A stretch of 60,235 bases of DNA from Peptococcaceae bacterium (GCA_017656185.1 JACDOK010000013.1:1-60235); one strand, 5' to 3'. Positions 9,710 through 18,533 are shown, counted from the first letter of the stretch. Numbers and translations are program-made. The notes: generated by a model not told the origin, from the letters alone.

Positions 9710-10315
9710 ATGATAAACATACTGGTGAGCGGAAAGCAAGTTCTGCAAAATACCTTTAGCAAAGATTACACACTAAAAGATATGGATCTAGTTTTTCTCG
9801 ATATTTACCTGGGAGAGATAGATGGTTACGAGGTATTAAAAAATATAACCACGTCTTACCCCGACCTACCGGTTATTATGATGAGCGTCGACAGAAAAAA
9901 AGAAAATGTCCTAAAAAGCATTGAATTAGGTGCAAATGTAGATAGGGCCACCCGGGTAAATACCCCATTGACAGTTTTAATTCTAAAAATAGATACTAAG
10001 AAAGAAATCAGACACGATATTTTAAATAATCTTAAGGAAAACCTGTCAAAAATATTGAGAAGAATAGACAGCGTGTTTGTTTATGAGAGGTCCATAATAT
10101 TAATCCTGCCTTTGACAAACAAGAACGGTCTAAAAATCGTCAAAAGTAGAATATCAAAAGTCTTTATGGATGCAGGTATTCATTATAGCGATATGCGTGA
10201 AGAAATCTTTTTCTTCCCCGATGATGTCAAAGAAAAGGAACTTATTCAAAACTTTGATAACTACAAAATTAAAGATCTGATTTTACAAAAAATTAAAGAC
10301 ACAGTAACGAATTAA
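9710..10315 (+). CDS. Degenerate receiver/GGDEF-like protein, possibly a decayed response regulator
   Basis: 201 residues. The first third resembles a CheY receiver core: VFLDIYLGEIDGYEVL (phospho-acceptor-like Asp near residue 31) and PDLPVIMMSVDRKKENVLKSIELGA. About 20 residues of a normal receiver N-terminus, including the acidic pair, are missing, as is the conserved Lys after beta-5. The rest (RVNTPLTVLILKID, then FVYERSIILILPL) looks like a GGDEF-type cyclase fold that lacks the GGDEF motif, joined abruptly to the receiver. This suggests an internally deleted response-regulator/GGDEF gene that has stayed in frame. GGAG lies 9 bases before the ATG. The gene is AT-rich like the next two, which points to a shared origin different from the GC-richer neighbours. 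Function unknown; catalytic activity is unlikely. Confidence 0.6.
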   Translation: MINILVSGKQVLQNTFSKDYTLKDMDLVFLDIYLGEIDGYEVLKNITTSYPDLPVIMMSVDRKKENVLKSIELGANVDRATRVNTPLTVLILKIDTKKEIRHDILNNLKENLSKILRRIDSVFVYERSIILILPLTNKNGLKIVKSRISKVFMDAGIHYSDMREEIFFFPDDVKEKELIQNFDNYKIKDLILQKIKDTVTN

Positions 10316-10359
10316 ATTTATTTAGGTTATGAGCGAAGTGCAACTTCTCCTGATTAACC

Positions 10360-10386
10360 CTCGCGGTTTCATTATTTCAACGCGAG
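10360..10386 (+). other. Hairpin in the leader of the FIST gene
   Basis: CTCGCG at 10360-10365 pairs with CGCGAG at 10381-10386, enclosing a 15-nt AT-rich loop in which GTT and AA can extend the stem. No T run follows, so it is not a simple terminator. It sits 25 bp upstream of the ribosome binding site. Confidence 0.4.
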
Positions 10387-10423
10387 ACTACCTCCGAAGC
10401 CTGTGCACGTGGAGGTCCCTGAT

Positions 10424-11569
10424 ATGCAAGTGGGTATCGGTTACAGTCAAGAGAGAGATCCCGCCCAGGCGGGACGGTTGGCGGCAGGACAAGCCGTAGA
10501 GCAAAGCGGAGAACCTGCCATTACCTTTCTATTTTGCACGGCTAATTATGCTCCGGAACTTATATGGCAAGCCGTTAAAGGCGTCATTGGCAAATCTAAA
10601 TTGGTAGGCACGAGCACTCCAGGAATTATTACCAACAACGACAGGATCCTTGAACAAGGGGTAGGCGTCTGTACGATCAGCGGTCCCAAAATCCAGGCCG
10701 TCACGAGTTTGCAGGAAAATATAGCTCTATCCCCCTGGAAAAGTGGAGAGGAAACAGGTCACAAACTGCGTACCAGCGGTATTGACTCAGGCACGGTATT
10801 TGTGTTTCCAGATGGATTTGCAGCCAACATCTCCGATCTTTTAAGAGGAATATATAATGTTTTGGGGCCACATTTTACCTATATCGGTGGAGGATCCGGT
10901 GATAATCTAAAGTTCTTTAAGAGCTATCAATTTACTGATCAAGGGTTTGCCCACAGTGCCCTGGCGGTTGCCTTAGTGCAAGGAATTAATTTTCAGATTG
11001 GTACAGGTCACGGCTGGAAGCCTAGCGGGCAACCCATGGTGGTTACCAAAGCAAGGGGAAAGAAGGTTTACGAAATTGACGGACGTCCGGCATTTGAGGT
11101 ATATGCTGAGTGCCTGGAGGATATTGATAAAAGTAATTTCTCCTACTACGGCATGAAGCATCCTTTAGGTATCCCGAGTGTGGGTAATAATTTTCTTATC
11201 CGCGATCCACTCAAGGTTGAAGATGATAACGCGATAACGTTTATTACCGAAGTTCCACAAAACACCGTGGCAACCTTAATGGAGGGGGCAGTCGACGACC
11301 TCATTACAACTGCCGAAAAAGTAGCCAACTCAGCAGTAACTGCGGTAACATTCCCCAAGGTCGCATTTTTATTTGATTGCGTTTCCCGCTATTTATTAAT
11401 GGGCAAAGAATTTGAACGGGAATTAAGAGCAGTCAGGAATGCTGTGGGATCGAACGTACCTATGGTAGGTATGCTTACATTCGGCGAAGTGGGTACTTTC
11501 TCTGGCATCCCGTTTTTCCATAACAAAGCTCTTGCGGTGGCGGTAGGAGGCGTAGCAGATGTCTTTTGA
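10424..11569 (+). CDS. FIST-domain sensory protein
   Basis: About 381 residues made of a FIST_N domain (ITFLFCTANYAPELIW, KLVGTSTPGIIT, TVFVFPDGFA, YIGGGSGDN) followed by a FIST_C region (HPLGIPSVGNNFLIRDPL, VAFLFDCVSRYLLMG, PMVGMLTFGEVGTF). FIST is a proposed small-ligand (amino acid) sensing module found in chemotaxis receptors, kinases and cyclic-di-GMP enzymes; here it stands alone. I chose the ATG at 10424 because GGAGG lies 8 bases upstream; a GTG 21 bp earlier has no good site. The gene overlaps the start of the GGDEF/HD-GYP gene by 11 bp, so it likely acts as the detached sensor for that enzyme. The partnership is an inference from coupling. Confidence 0.88.
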   Translation: MQVGIGYSQERDPAQAGRLAAGQAVEQSGEPAITFLFCTANYAPELIWQAVKGVIGKSKLVGTSTPGIITNNDRILEQGVGVCTISGPKIQAVTSLQENIALSPWKSGEETGHKLRTSGIDSGTVFVFPDGFAANISDLLRGIYNVLGPHFTYIGGGSGDNLKFFKSYQFTDQGFAHSALAVALVQGINFQIGTGHGWKPSGQPMVVTKARGKKVYEIDGRPAFEVYAECLEDIDKSNFSYYGMKHPLGIPSVGNNFLIRDPLKVEDDNAITFITEVPQNTVATLMEGAVDDLITTAEKVANSAVTAVTFPKVAFLFDCVSRYLLMGKEFERELRAVRNAVGSNVPMVGMLTFGEVGTFSGIPFFHNKALAVAVGGVADVF

Positions 11570-13757
11570 TGTATCGGAGCTTTTAATTCTATACGACATT
11601 GCCTCTTTCTCGTTTCCAGAGCGCGAGGATGATTTAATGCATGAGATCATTGAAAAGGCAACCCGTCTGTTCGGCGTCCGCCGTTTAGCCCTTATCACTG
11701 GTAACCAAGACCGGCGAAGATGTTTAGGAAATTGGGGTTTTCAAAAGGGACAAGATATTTGGAAAACGATAGAAGAAAGTAGGAAGAACTGCTTTTTATA
11801 TCACTTGAACCAAGGAAAATTAGGTTTACTGTATTTAGAACAGTCAAACCCTCTCTCCAATCGGGACAGGAGACTTTATACCATTTTTGCCCGCCGCATT
11901 GAAGAAATACTGAGGGTCAAATATTTGGAACGGGAGCAGCGTGAACTGGAAAAAAGGAAATCTCGGGAACAAAAATTGCTTCTGGACAGCATACCCATTC
12001 AAGTTTGGTATGTAAAAGATATTGAAACATACGGAGCGGCTAACAAAGCTCACGCCGAGTTTTTCGGAATAAAGAAAGAAGAACTAGAAAACAAGAACCT
12101 ATTTGACATCCGCACAGAAAACGAAGCAAAGATTTGTATTGAAGGAAACAAGAAAGTTTTCACGGAAAAACGGCAGATTCAAACGGAAGAATGGGTTTAT
12201 AATGCTCATGGAGAAAAACGCCTGTTATCGATCGTAAAAACCCCCAGTTTTGACAGCAATGGAAACGTAAAATACGTAATATGTGCCGCGGAAGACATTA
12301 CCGAGCGTAAGCGGGTTGAACAGGCCTTACGGGAAAGCGAAGAAAGATTTAGAAACATCTACTCGCAATCACCTATCGGAATTCAATTGTATGATGCCGA
12401 CGGCCAATTGCTCCACGCCAACCAAGCCTGTCTCGATATATTCGGAGTATCTGATCTCAAAGAAGTGAAAGGATTTAAACTTTTTGAAGATCCCAATGTT
12501 CCAAATGAAGAAAAAAAGAAGCTTCTTAAAGGAGAAATCGTGAGGTTCGAAGTCGAATTTAACTTTGATACCGTCAGGAAAATGGCGTTGTACAAAACTA
12601 CGAAATCAGGAACTGCTTGTCTTGACTGCCTAATAACTCCTTTAAGGTCTGCAGAAGGCGCTATTCAAGGATACATGGCGCAAGTTCAAGACATCACTGA
12701 ACACAAACGTGCGGAGGAACAAATTAGATATCTCAGCTTTCACGACAAATTAACTGGCCTTTATAACCGGGCCTACTTTGAAGAAGAACTGGAACGGCTG
12801 AATACTGAAAGACAATTACCTTTAAGCTTGATACTGGGGGATCTTAACGGTCTAAAGCTCGTTAACGATACTTTTGGGCATCATGAAGGAGATAAACTGT
12901 TGAAAAATATTGCCCAGGTACTGAAACAATCCTGCCGAAAGGAAGATATTATTGCCCGCTGGGGTGGAGATGAATTTGCTATCCTTTTGCCACAGACCAC
13001 CGCAAAGGCCGCTATCGAGGTTTGTAACCGCATAAGACAGGCGTGTTGTACATTCCCCAAAGACCCTATACAGCTCAGCATTGCCTTGGGAACTGCAACC
13101 AAAGAGAAACCTACTCAGGATATACACGAAATCCTCAAAAAAGCCGAAGACAGGATGTACAAGAGTAAGTTGGTAGAAAGCAAGAGTGCCCGCAGATCTA
13201 CTATCTTCTCCTTACAAAAAACACTACAAAAGAAGACTTGCGAAACGGAAGAGCACACTCGGCGTTTGCACAAACTGGCTTTGGAAATGGGACATGCTCT
13301 TGATTTGCCGGTTAACCAGTTAAACGATTTAGCCCTTCTGGCTATTTTGCACGACATTGGAAAGATCGCCATTCCGGAGGAGATCATTCAAAAACCAAGC
13401 CGCTTATCACCGGAAGAGTGGAAAACAATGCAGAAACATGCCGAAATAGGCTGTCGTATTGCACGGTCGTCTCCGGAATTGGCTCATATAGCCGAAGCTA
13501 TTCTGGCCCACCACGAGCGGTGGGACGGAACCGGTTATCCCCAAGGACTTAAAGGTGAGGAAATCCCACTTATCTCCCGCATTATAGCCATTGTTGATGC
13601 ATACGATGCAATGACCCACGATCGCCCGTACCGAAAGGCAATCTCCCGCGAGGAAGCTATAGAAGAATTAAAAAAGGGTGCCGGTAGTCAGTTCGATCCA
13701 AAGCTGGTTGAGATATTTATAAAGGTGCTGTTAAATTCGCGGCATATTCTAAAGTAA
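11559..13757 (+). CDS. PAS-PAS-GGDEF-HD-GYP cyclic-di-GMP signalling protein
   Basis: 732 residues with no membrane segment. Order: an N-terminal GAF-like region (about 10-115), a basic/acidic linker helix, PAS 1 (about 140-250, ending in CAAEDITERKRVEQ), PAS 2 (about 262-385, ending in QVQDITEHKRAEE), GGDEF (about 395-550, with intact RWGGDEFAI near residue 467), then HD-GYP (about 570-730, with HDIGKIAIP near 597 and HHERWDGTGYP near 650). Both catalytic signatures look intact, so it could make and degrade cyclic di-GMP; the GGDEF domain may instead be regulatory. AGGAGG precedes the ATG, inside the end of the FIST gene, and the 11-bp overlap indicates coupled translation. Confidence 0.93.
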   Translation: MSFDVSELLILYDIASFSFPEREDDLMHEIIEKATRLFGVRRLALITGNQDRRRCLGNWGFQKGQDIWKTIEESRKNCFLYHLNQGKLGLLYLEQSNPLSNRDRRLYTIFARRIEEILRVKYLEREQRELEKRKSREQKLLLDSIPIQVWYVKDIETYGAANKAHAEFFGIKKEELENKNLFDIRTENEAKICIEGNKKVFTEKRQIQTEEWVYNAHGEKRLLSIVKTPSFDSNGNVKYVICAAEDITERKRVEQALRESEERFRNIYSQSPIGIQLYDADGQLLHANQACLDIFGVSDLKEVKGFKLFEDPNVPNEEKKKLLKGEIVRFEVEFNFDTVRKMALYKTTKSGTACLDCLITPLRSAEGAIQGYMAQVQDITEHKRAEEQIRYLSFHDKLTGLYNRAYFEEELERLNTERQLPLSLILGDLNGLKLVNDTFGHHEGDKLLKNIAQVLKQSCRKEDIIARWGGDEFAILLPQTTAKAAIEVCNRIRQACCTFPKDPIQLSIALGTATKEKPTQDIHEILKKAEDRMYKSKLVESKSARRSTIFSLQKTLQKKTCETEEHTRRLHKLALEMGHALDLPVNQLNDLALLAILHDIGKIAIPEEIIQKPSRLSPEEWKTMQKHAEIGCRIARSSPELAHIAEAILAHHERWDGTGYPQGLKGEEIPLISRIIAIVDAYDAMTHDRPYRKAISREEAIEELKKGAGSQFDPKLVEIFIKVLLNSRHILK

Positions 13758-13789
13758 TAGATGATAACAAGGGTTTGTTAACAACCTCT

Positions 13790-15274
13790 TTAAAGATAGT
13801 TGTTTCGCTTCAACAGTATATAAGCCACCCGCGCAGCCTCAGCCCGGGAAAAAGATTTGTCTGGATAAAAACTTCCAGGCTCAGGTACCTGCATAAGCCC
13901 CTGTTGTAACGCCGCTAACACGTATGGGTAGGCCCAATCATCCATTTTTTCGTAATCGCTTTCAAAATACCGTTTGATTATGATTTTAGCTGTGAACGGA
14001 TCGGCAAGTTCAGCCTCTGCCGCCCGAGATAATATTGCCGCCGCTTGTTGCCGGGTGACAAAGGCATCCGGACGAAACTCCAACCCCCCGCTTTTACCCG
14101 GAATACCTGAGAACAAACCGAACCGGGTGGCTGTCTCAATAAGAATACAATCGTATACCGGAACGCCCTGCAAATCACTGTAGGTGGGGTTTATAAGAAC
14201 ATCCTTGGGTGACACCAAAGGTAAATGCAAGGCCTTCACCAAAACGCTGGCCATTTCTTTGCGTGTAATGGGCATTTCGTCGTTATCTTGGGCAAGCAAA
14301 CCAAAATAACCCGATGGCACTGGAGTACCGTCAGGATATTTTTCCAGAGGTGACATAACCCCCTTAGCCCACAAAGTAAGCACATACGGGCGACTCCAGG
14401 CCACTCTCGACTGTTTCCCGTCCTGCCGGTAAAAATCACGAAAATCGCCGGTCATTTTTACCACGACGTAATGACCAAAGGCATCTCGGGGCAGGGGCAC
14501 GGTGATGGTCTGAGCTTCGGTATCCACCACCCCGCCCAGGTTGCGGGCGATACCAACCGGAAATCCCATCCCGACGGAATAGTACGGTTCCATGCGCAGT
14601 ACCGTAAGCAAGTGCGCCTCTGTCTGACTGACAGCAGGTTCATATGATAATGTCAGGGTAGGGCCTGCTGTTAAGCTGCAACCTCTATTAGAAGCTGAGG
14701 CCGTAAAGGAAAAAATGTTACTCATATAGGTAATGCCAGGAGAAGGCTTAAAATGAGGTTTGGTGACCGAAAAATTGACCTTTTGATCAGTGGCAACTTG
14801 GTCATTATGCAGTACGACGTGCTTGTCAGGCAGTTCCAATTTAAAGGCGCCCCCGAAAAGTTCTAGTCTGCCCTTTGCGATGGAAAAATCGCTGATGATA
14901 TACTTTGAACCCGGGATGTTGTCGTCAAGATAGTAAACGTGACGTGTTTCAGTGCTACTATCCCCTTTCTTCTCGCCCTCGGTCACCACCTGCAGCGTAT
15001 TGTCACCGGGCTTCAGGGAAACGTCGTACAGTACCCAATACCCGCCGCCGTGTTCCTGGGCCGATTCACCGTTTATCGTCACGCTGGCAACACTGCTCTT
15101 AGTTTTCACAGTGACGGAAATGATGTTGCTTAAGGAGACGTCCTTGTATTCCGTATACCCAACTTCACCGTCAAAATCGATACTGTAAATGCTTGTCGCT
15201 TCGGCCGGTAGAACACCGGTCAACATTAAAAGACCAACCATAATTAACACAAGCAGCAATTTTTCAGCCCTCAT
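13790..15274 (-). CDS. Secreted S-layer-homology (SLH) domain protein
   Basis: About 494 residues from the ATG at 15274. The N-terminus is a clear signal peptide (MRAEKLLLVLIMVGLLMLTG, then an AEA-type cleavage site). The upstream in-frame extension shows no signal and weak initiation, so I left it out. The middle contains beta-rich, Ig/fibronectin-like segments with no named match. The last 170 residues hold two to three SLH repeats (MPITRKEMASVLVKAL, FRPDAFVTRQQAAAILSRA, FYPDKSFSRAEAARVAYIL), the module that binds secondary cell-wall polymer. The protein is therefore probably attached to the cell wall. It converges with the HD-GYP gene. Its specific role is unknown. Confidence 0.85.
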   Translation of the reverse strand: MRAEKLLLVLIMVGLLMLTGVLPAEATSIYSIDFDGEVGYTEYKDVSLSNIISVTVKTKSSVASVTINGESAQEHGGGYWVLYDVSLKPGDNTLQVVTEGEKKGDSSTETRHVYYLDDNIPGSKYIISDFSIAKGRLELFGGAFKLELPDKHVVLHNDQVATDQKVNFSVTKPHFKPSPGITYMSNIFSFTASASNRGCSLTAGPTLTLSYEPAVSQTEAHLLTVLRMEPYYSVGMGFPVGIARNLGGVVDTEAQTITVPLPRDAFGHYVVVKMTGDFRDFYRQDGKQSRVAWSRPYVLTLWAKGVMSPLEKYPDGTPVPSGYFGLLAQDNDEMPITRKEMASVLVKALHLPLVSPKDVLINPTYSDLQGVPVYDCILIETATRFGLFSGIPGKSGGLEFRPDAFVTRQQAAAILSRAAEAELADPFTAKIIIKRYFESDYEKMDDWAYPYVLAALQQGLMQVPEPGSFYPDKSFSRAEAARVAYILLKRNNYL

Positions 15275-15781
15275 ACTGTTTCCGGTTTGTTCCACAAGGG
15301 AAAACCTTATACCCTCCCCGGCAAGTCTTTCTAATTTGCGGTAATATTCAACACTGGTGGCGCAATTCCTTTTTATAACTTGTCCAACGCTGCGTTGATA
15401 GCACAAATATCCCGTTGACGAATGATTGCTCCTAATGACTAAAATCGAGTAGGAAGGGGCACACCAGCAAACCTGGCGATCCGATATCCCCGTTTGGTAA
15501 TCTCATTATCAAAAGGTAAATGTTGTTCAGTAGCAGGCTAATCACTTCACCCCGGGAGTTCTTGTGTATGGTAATTTGTGGCATGTTATAATTTTTGGTG
15601 TTTTAGTATCAAAGATTTTTTATAAAGGTTCCTGGCTATGGTTAAGCTATCATCACGATGCGCGTTCTTCCCAAAAACATCTCTTCCAATTCCCCCTCTT
15701 TAGGGGAACTGCAAGGCCTAACTGGGCTTGAGACATATAAAGACTCCAAAAAAAATCTAGGAGAGGAGTGCCATTAACACA
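15275..15781. other. Spacer with a small hairpin; no convincing gene
   Basis: Some 500 bp between the SLH gene (leftward) and the 105-residue gene (rightward). It holds TTCCCC/GGGGAA, a 6-bp stem with a 7-nt loop near 15689-15707, and a possible -10 (TATAAT at 15587-15592) with a poor -35. A 39-codon open frame at 15658-15777 has no ribosome site and is not called. Promoters for the two divergent genes presumably lie here. Confidence 0.4.
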
Positions 15782-16099
15782 ATGTTCGATTACGATCACG
15801 CTCGTACCGGGGAAAACATATATCCCCCTCTGAATAAACCAGAAGTGGTAACAGTAGTGGGATATGACAAAAAGGATGGCGATCTTATTGTCGCCAAAGA
15901 AAACCTGATTATCGGGCGTGTTAAAGGCGTACCGTACAACAGCCACCGTGTCTTCTTGCAAATTGCACCGCATCTCAAGTGTTCTGAAACAAGCTCGGTA
16001 GTATGGGTAGAACCGGTCTTATCCTGCCGTGTTCGATTACTTTCCCAGAGCCATAAGGGGGATATGGCTGATTACGCTTTTGTGGAGTGGGTCAAATAA
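15782..16099 (+). CDS. Small protein resembling an ATP-dependent DNA ligase C-terminal OB domain
   Basis: 105 residues, no signal or membrane segment. Residues 21-53 (EVVTVVGYDKKDGDLIVAK, then LIIGRVKGV) and especially 72-86 (VVWVEPVLSCRVRLL) resemble the OB-fold domain that ends LigD-type ATP-dependent DNA ligases, where a WVxPxLVxxV strand is typical. No nucleotidyltransferase domain or KxDG lysine is present here or upstream, so it is either a stand-alone OB protein or a remnant of a ligase gene. A GGAG site is 13 bases from the ATG, which is rather long. The similarity is judged by eye and is uncertain. Confidence 0.5.
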   Translation: MFDYDHARTGENIYPPLNKPEVVTVVGYDKKDGDLIVAKENLIIGRVKGVPYNSHRVFLQIAPHLKCSETSSVVWVEPVLSCRVRLLSQSHKGDMADYAFVEWVK

Positions 16100-16100
16100 A

Positions 16101-16131
16101 CCGAAAAATAAACGAGGTTAAAACCTCGTTT
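16101..16131 (-). terminator. Terminator hairpin between convergent genes
   Basis: AAACGAGGTT at 16110-16119 pairs with AACCTCGTTT at 16122-16131. Read on the minus strand the hairpin is followed by TTATTTTTCGG, so it mainly serves the leftward DUF1540 gene pair. The rightward T tract is weaker. Confidence 0.7.
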
Positions 16132-16152
16132 ATATCTTATAAAAAATTTTTT

Positions 16153-16527
16153 TTAATCTTCCCGTAAATCTTCATCTATCATCCGCGAGGTCATGTCGCC
16201 GCCCCGCTCCTCGGCTTGCTCCTCCCCTTTCTCCCGGTCATAAGCGGCGTAATCCCAGTAATCTCCTAGAACCGCACCTGCAGTGGTTAAGCGGGCGTCA
16301 TCATCACCTGTCACGCCCGTTACGATACCGGGATAAACCCCGCCAGTATGATTTGCCCCGGTAGCAATAATGTCAGTGGCCGCCGTATTCCGGACCAGGG
16401 TATCACCTCTGTACCGCCCCGCTGTCTTCATCTCAGGATCGCCGAGAGCTACATCGGTCGCCTGGGTTCTGGTATCGCCAAACAAATTGATGTTGCCTGC
16501 CGCTTTTTTTACTTCTTTATCCGTCAT
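16153..16527 (-). CDS. Hypothetical acidic protein paired with a DUF1540 gene
   Basis: 124 residues, hydrophilic and acidic, rich in Gly, Ala, Thr and Asp (AATDIIATGANHTGGVYPGI; acidic tail ending DEDLRED). It has no signal peptide, no membrane segment and no family that I recognise. Its start overlaps the stop of the upstream DUF1540 gene by 4 bp, so the two are co-translated. As DUF1540 proteins are often found in spore formers, a spore-related role is possible but not shown. Confidence 0.7.
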   Translation of the reverse strand: MTDKEVKKAAGNINLFGDTRTQATDVALGDPEMKTAGRYRGDTLVRNTAATDIIATGANHTGGVYPGIVTGVTGDDDARLTTAGAVLGDYWDYAAYDREKGEEQAEERGGDMTSRMIDEDLRED

Positions 16528-16772
16528 GACTGTTTCATAATCCCGTCAACAGATTTTTCGGGCGCGTCTTTGGCAACAAATGTCTTACAACAGGTTTCCA
16601 TACAGCTGCCGGTCGGCGTTTCCTGAAATTGGGCGGCCATTTTGGCATCAACCTGGTCGGGCAGGTCAACAGCTTTACTGTCCGAGGTTACTATAATCTC
16701 CGAAGCTTTGCAAACGTTGCCCTGAGACCAGTAATGACAGTTGCTGACGCTGCAGTGAATATGTTGTGCCAC
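16524..16772 (-). CDS. DUF1540 domain protein
   Basis: 82 residues. The first half has the cysteine spacing of DUF1540 (CSVSNCHYWSQGNVCKASEI) and the second ends the module with CMETCCKTF; the conserved cysteines suggest metal or disulfide binding. The start is a GTG at 16772 with GGAGGG about 7 bases upstream. The function of DUF1540 is not established; it is common in Clostridia and Bacilli, often as small proteins expressed during sporulation. It is followed in a 4-bp overlap by an acidic hypothetical protein. Confidence 0.85.
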   Translation of the reverse strand: MAQHIHCSVSNCHYWSQGNVCKASEIIVTSDSKAVDLPDQVDAKMAAQFQETPTGSCMETCCKTFVAKDAPEKSVDGIMKQS

Positions 16773-17086
16773 AAAAATCCCTCCTGTATTTAATCTAAAA
16801 TTTAAAATACCCTTCTTTGCAGGAAACTAAGCGGCACAAAATTATACAAACCTACCTTATACTACTTGCTATTATTTGGAAAACTAAAAGTTATTAATTT
16901 ACTAAAAGCTGCTAGTTTAAGGAAGGTTTTGGGTGGTTTGTGGCGAATTTAGGAAAATGCTTTTGCATATAAGGGTTTTGTCCCCGAGGACGCCGATAAA
17001 CTTTATGCCGACAAGATAATGGAGACTCGTAATAAAAATTTATATAATATCATCCGGCGGGTATTTCTATTGAATACTCTACTGTC
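16773..17086. other. AT-rich spacer, no gene seen
   Basis: 314 bp between the DUF1540 gene and the germination operon. It is AT-rich, and part of it must hold the promoter of the DUF1540 gene. A rightward 62-codon open frame starting at 17019 lies opposite the small membrane gene and lacks a ribosome binding site. No terminator with a clear T run is visible for the germination operon. Confidence 0.4.
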
Positions 17087-17263
17087 TTACCCCCGCGCGT
17101 TCGAGTACCACCACACCAATATGGGGGCAATTAAGGTTATCCAGGCGATAATCCAGCTCCCGACCGCCCCGCGTTTATTGTTCTTGTGCCAGGCCCACAG
17201 GCCGTAGCTGGCCGTGTGTATAACCACACCTAAAACGAAAATCATTACCATAACCTTTAGCAC
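17087..17263 (-). CDS. Small membrane protein at the end of the germination operon
   Basis: About 58 residues with two predicted membrane helices (VMVMIFVLGVVIHTASYGLW and SWIIAWITLIAPILVWWY) joined by a short basic loop (KNNKRGA). I took the GTG at 17263 as start because GGGGGTGA, at the stop of the germination C gene, sits about 8 bases upstream. A longer frame starting at 17293 would overlap that gene by 26 bp. Small two-helix proteins are often found beside ger operons (GerD/GerX-like accessory roles have been proposed); no function is assigned here. Confidence 0.65.
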   Translation of the reverse strand: MLKVMVMIFVLGVVIHTASYGLWAWHKNNKRGAVGSWIIAWITLIAPILVWWYSNARG

Positions 17264-17267
17264 GTCA

Positions 17268-18533
17268 TCACCCCCGTACCGGGAAGCTCTCATGTACCAA
17301 CCCGATACGCCGGATCTTGAAGTCCACCCGCACCCTGATTACGGCATCGGGAAAGCGCTCCGGCCAGTTGTATTCCATCCAAGCCGGCCAGGTAGCAAAT
17401 TTCTTTTTGACATGATCACCGAAACCGAAGATGTCAACCTCCATCTCCTGGCTCTTGGTAACCGTTTTTTCCATTTTTCGCTTCAAGTCTCTTTCAATTA
17501 AGGACTCCGCAAGATGAATGTTCTCCGGGTTGTCGTATTCGACGCCGCTCTGGATACTTATAACATCTCCCTCTAAACTTACTCCAGCACTGATCTCAGC
17601 CGTCCCGTCGTCTCTCAAACTTACATCTATCTGGGGCGGCTGGCGGGGGTGAATCTCAACGATAACAAAATCCTGGGGGCTTCGCGGATCTGCTACATCG
17701 ACCACGGTTTGCCGAAAAGTGCCGGAGAGCATCTTCATTGCTCCCACCTCGCTTCCGTTCAGAACGCCCACCATGCGGCCCTTTTTGAATACCGCAGCCC
17801 CGATTAATTCGATCTTGCCGCCTCCCTTACGCGGAAGGTGCCCGGCATAATAGACACCTTTGGGCTTTGCCGACGCGTTAGGAAAGACCGGCTCTTTCTT
17901 CTCCAACGCCGCCAGGGCGGCAATGCCGCCCCCATAGCCCGGAGACTTGGCTTTCGAGTAGAAAAGGTGGAAAGGCGTAAACGGGATAAATTCGGTGTAC
18001 CGCCACCCTCTGGCCATTAAATCGTAGTATTTACTGGCACTATCTTCCAAAACAGGTTGTCCTTTTTCTAAAAGCTCTGCGGCGCGGCCCTGTGCAACTA
18101 TTACCGTAGTACTGTGCCGGAATTCCCGGAAACGAATCAAGGGTGCTAGGTATCTACTGATACCTTCTTCGGCCAGTTCCCGCCCGAAGACGATCCAGCG
18201 GGTATGGGAAAGATTTACACGCCGGTCCATAACGCTGTTCAATAGCTCCCGCGCTCCTAAAAGGGTCTCAGCTTCAAAGGAGATCGGCTGAAAAGTGCCA
18301 GCCCCGCCTTCTCCGCCTTGCGCCGGCTGTCCACCGCCCCCGCCGGCGATGGCCTTGGGCACCGCTACCACAAAGGTTACCGTTATCCGGTTCTGTTCCC
18401 CTTTATCCAGGCCGATGGCCTGAACCCAGGCAATTTCATCAGGTTCCCCGTAGCTCCAGCAGCCGGTAAGTACACCCGCAAGAAGTAATACCGTCACCAC
18501 AAGCAGGGCCCGTTTTTCAGGTCCGCGGCGCAT
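17268..18533 (-). CDS. Ger(x)C family spore germination lipoprotein (C subunit)
   Basis: 421 residues. A lipoprotein signal peptide ends with the lipobox LTGC (Cys25); mature protein begins CWSYGEPDEIAWVQAIGLDK, a typical Ger(x)C start. It is followed by the N-terminal germination domain (WIVFGRELAEEGISRYL) and the C-terminal Ger(x)C domain (LIGAAVFKKGRMVGVLNG). The protein would be anchored on the outer face of the spore inner membrane as the C subunit of a GerA-type nutrient receptor. A glycine-rich insert (AIAGGGGGQ...) near residues 60-80 is unusual but tolerated. It overlaps the B-subunit gene by 17 bp, as is usual in ger operons. The germinant cannot be read from sequence. Confidence 0.94.
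   Translation of the reverse strand: MRRGPEKRALLVVTVLLLAGVLTGCWSYGEPDEIAWVQAIGLDKGEQNRITVTFVVAVPKAIAGGGGGQPAQGGEGGAGTFQPISFEAETLLGARELLNSVMDRRVNLSHTRWIVFGRELAEEGISRYLAPLIRFREFRHSTTVIVAQGRAAELLEKGQPVLEDSASKYYDLMARGWRYTEFIPFTPFHLFYSKAKSPGYGGGIAALAALEKKEPVFPNASAKPKGVYYAGHLPRKGGGKIELIGAAVFKKGRMVGVLNGSEVGAMKMLSGTFRQTVVDVADPRSPQDFVIVEIHPRQPPQIDVSLRDDGTAEISAGVSLEGDVISIQSGVEYDNPENIHLAESLIERDLKRKMEKTVTKSQEMEVDIFGFGDHVKKKFATWPAWMEYNWPERFPDAVIRVRVDFKIRRIGLVHESFPVRG

Noticed and set aside
15658-15777. 39-codon open frame before the 105-residue gene
   Set aside because: No ribosome binding site and low-information sequence.
17019-17207. 62-codon plus-strand frame near the germination operon
   Set aside because: Overlaps the small membrane gene on the other strand and lacks initiation signals.
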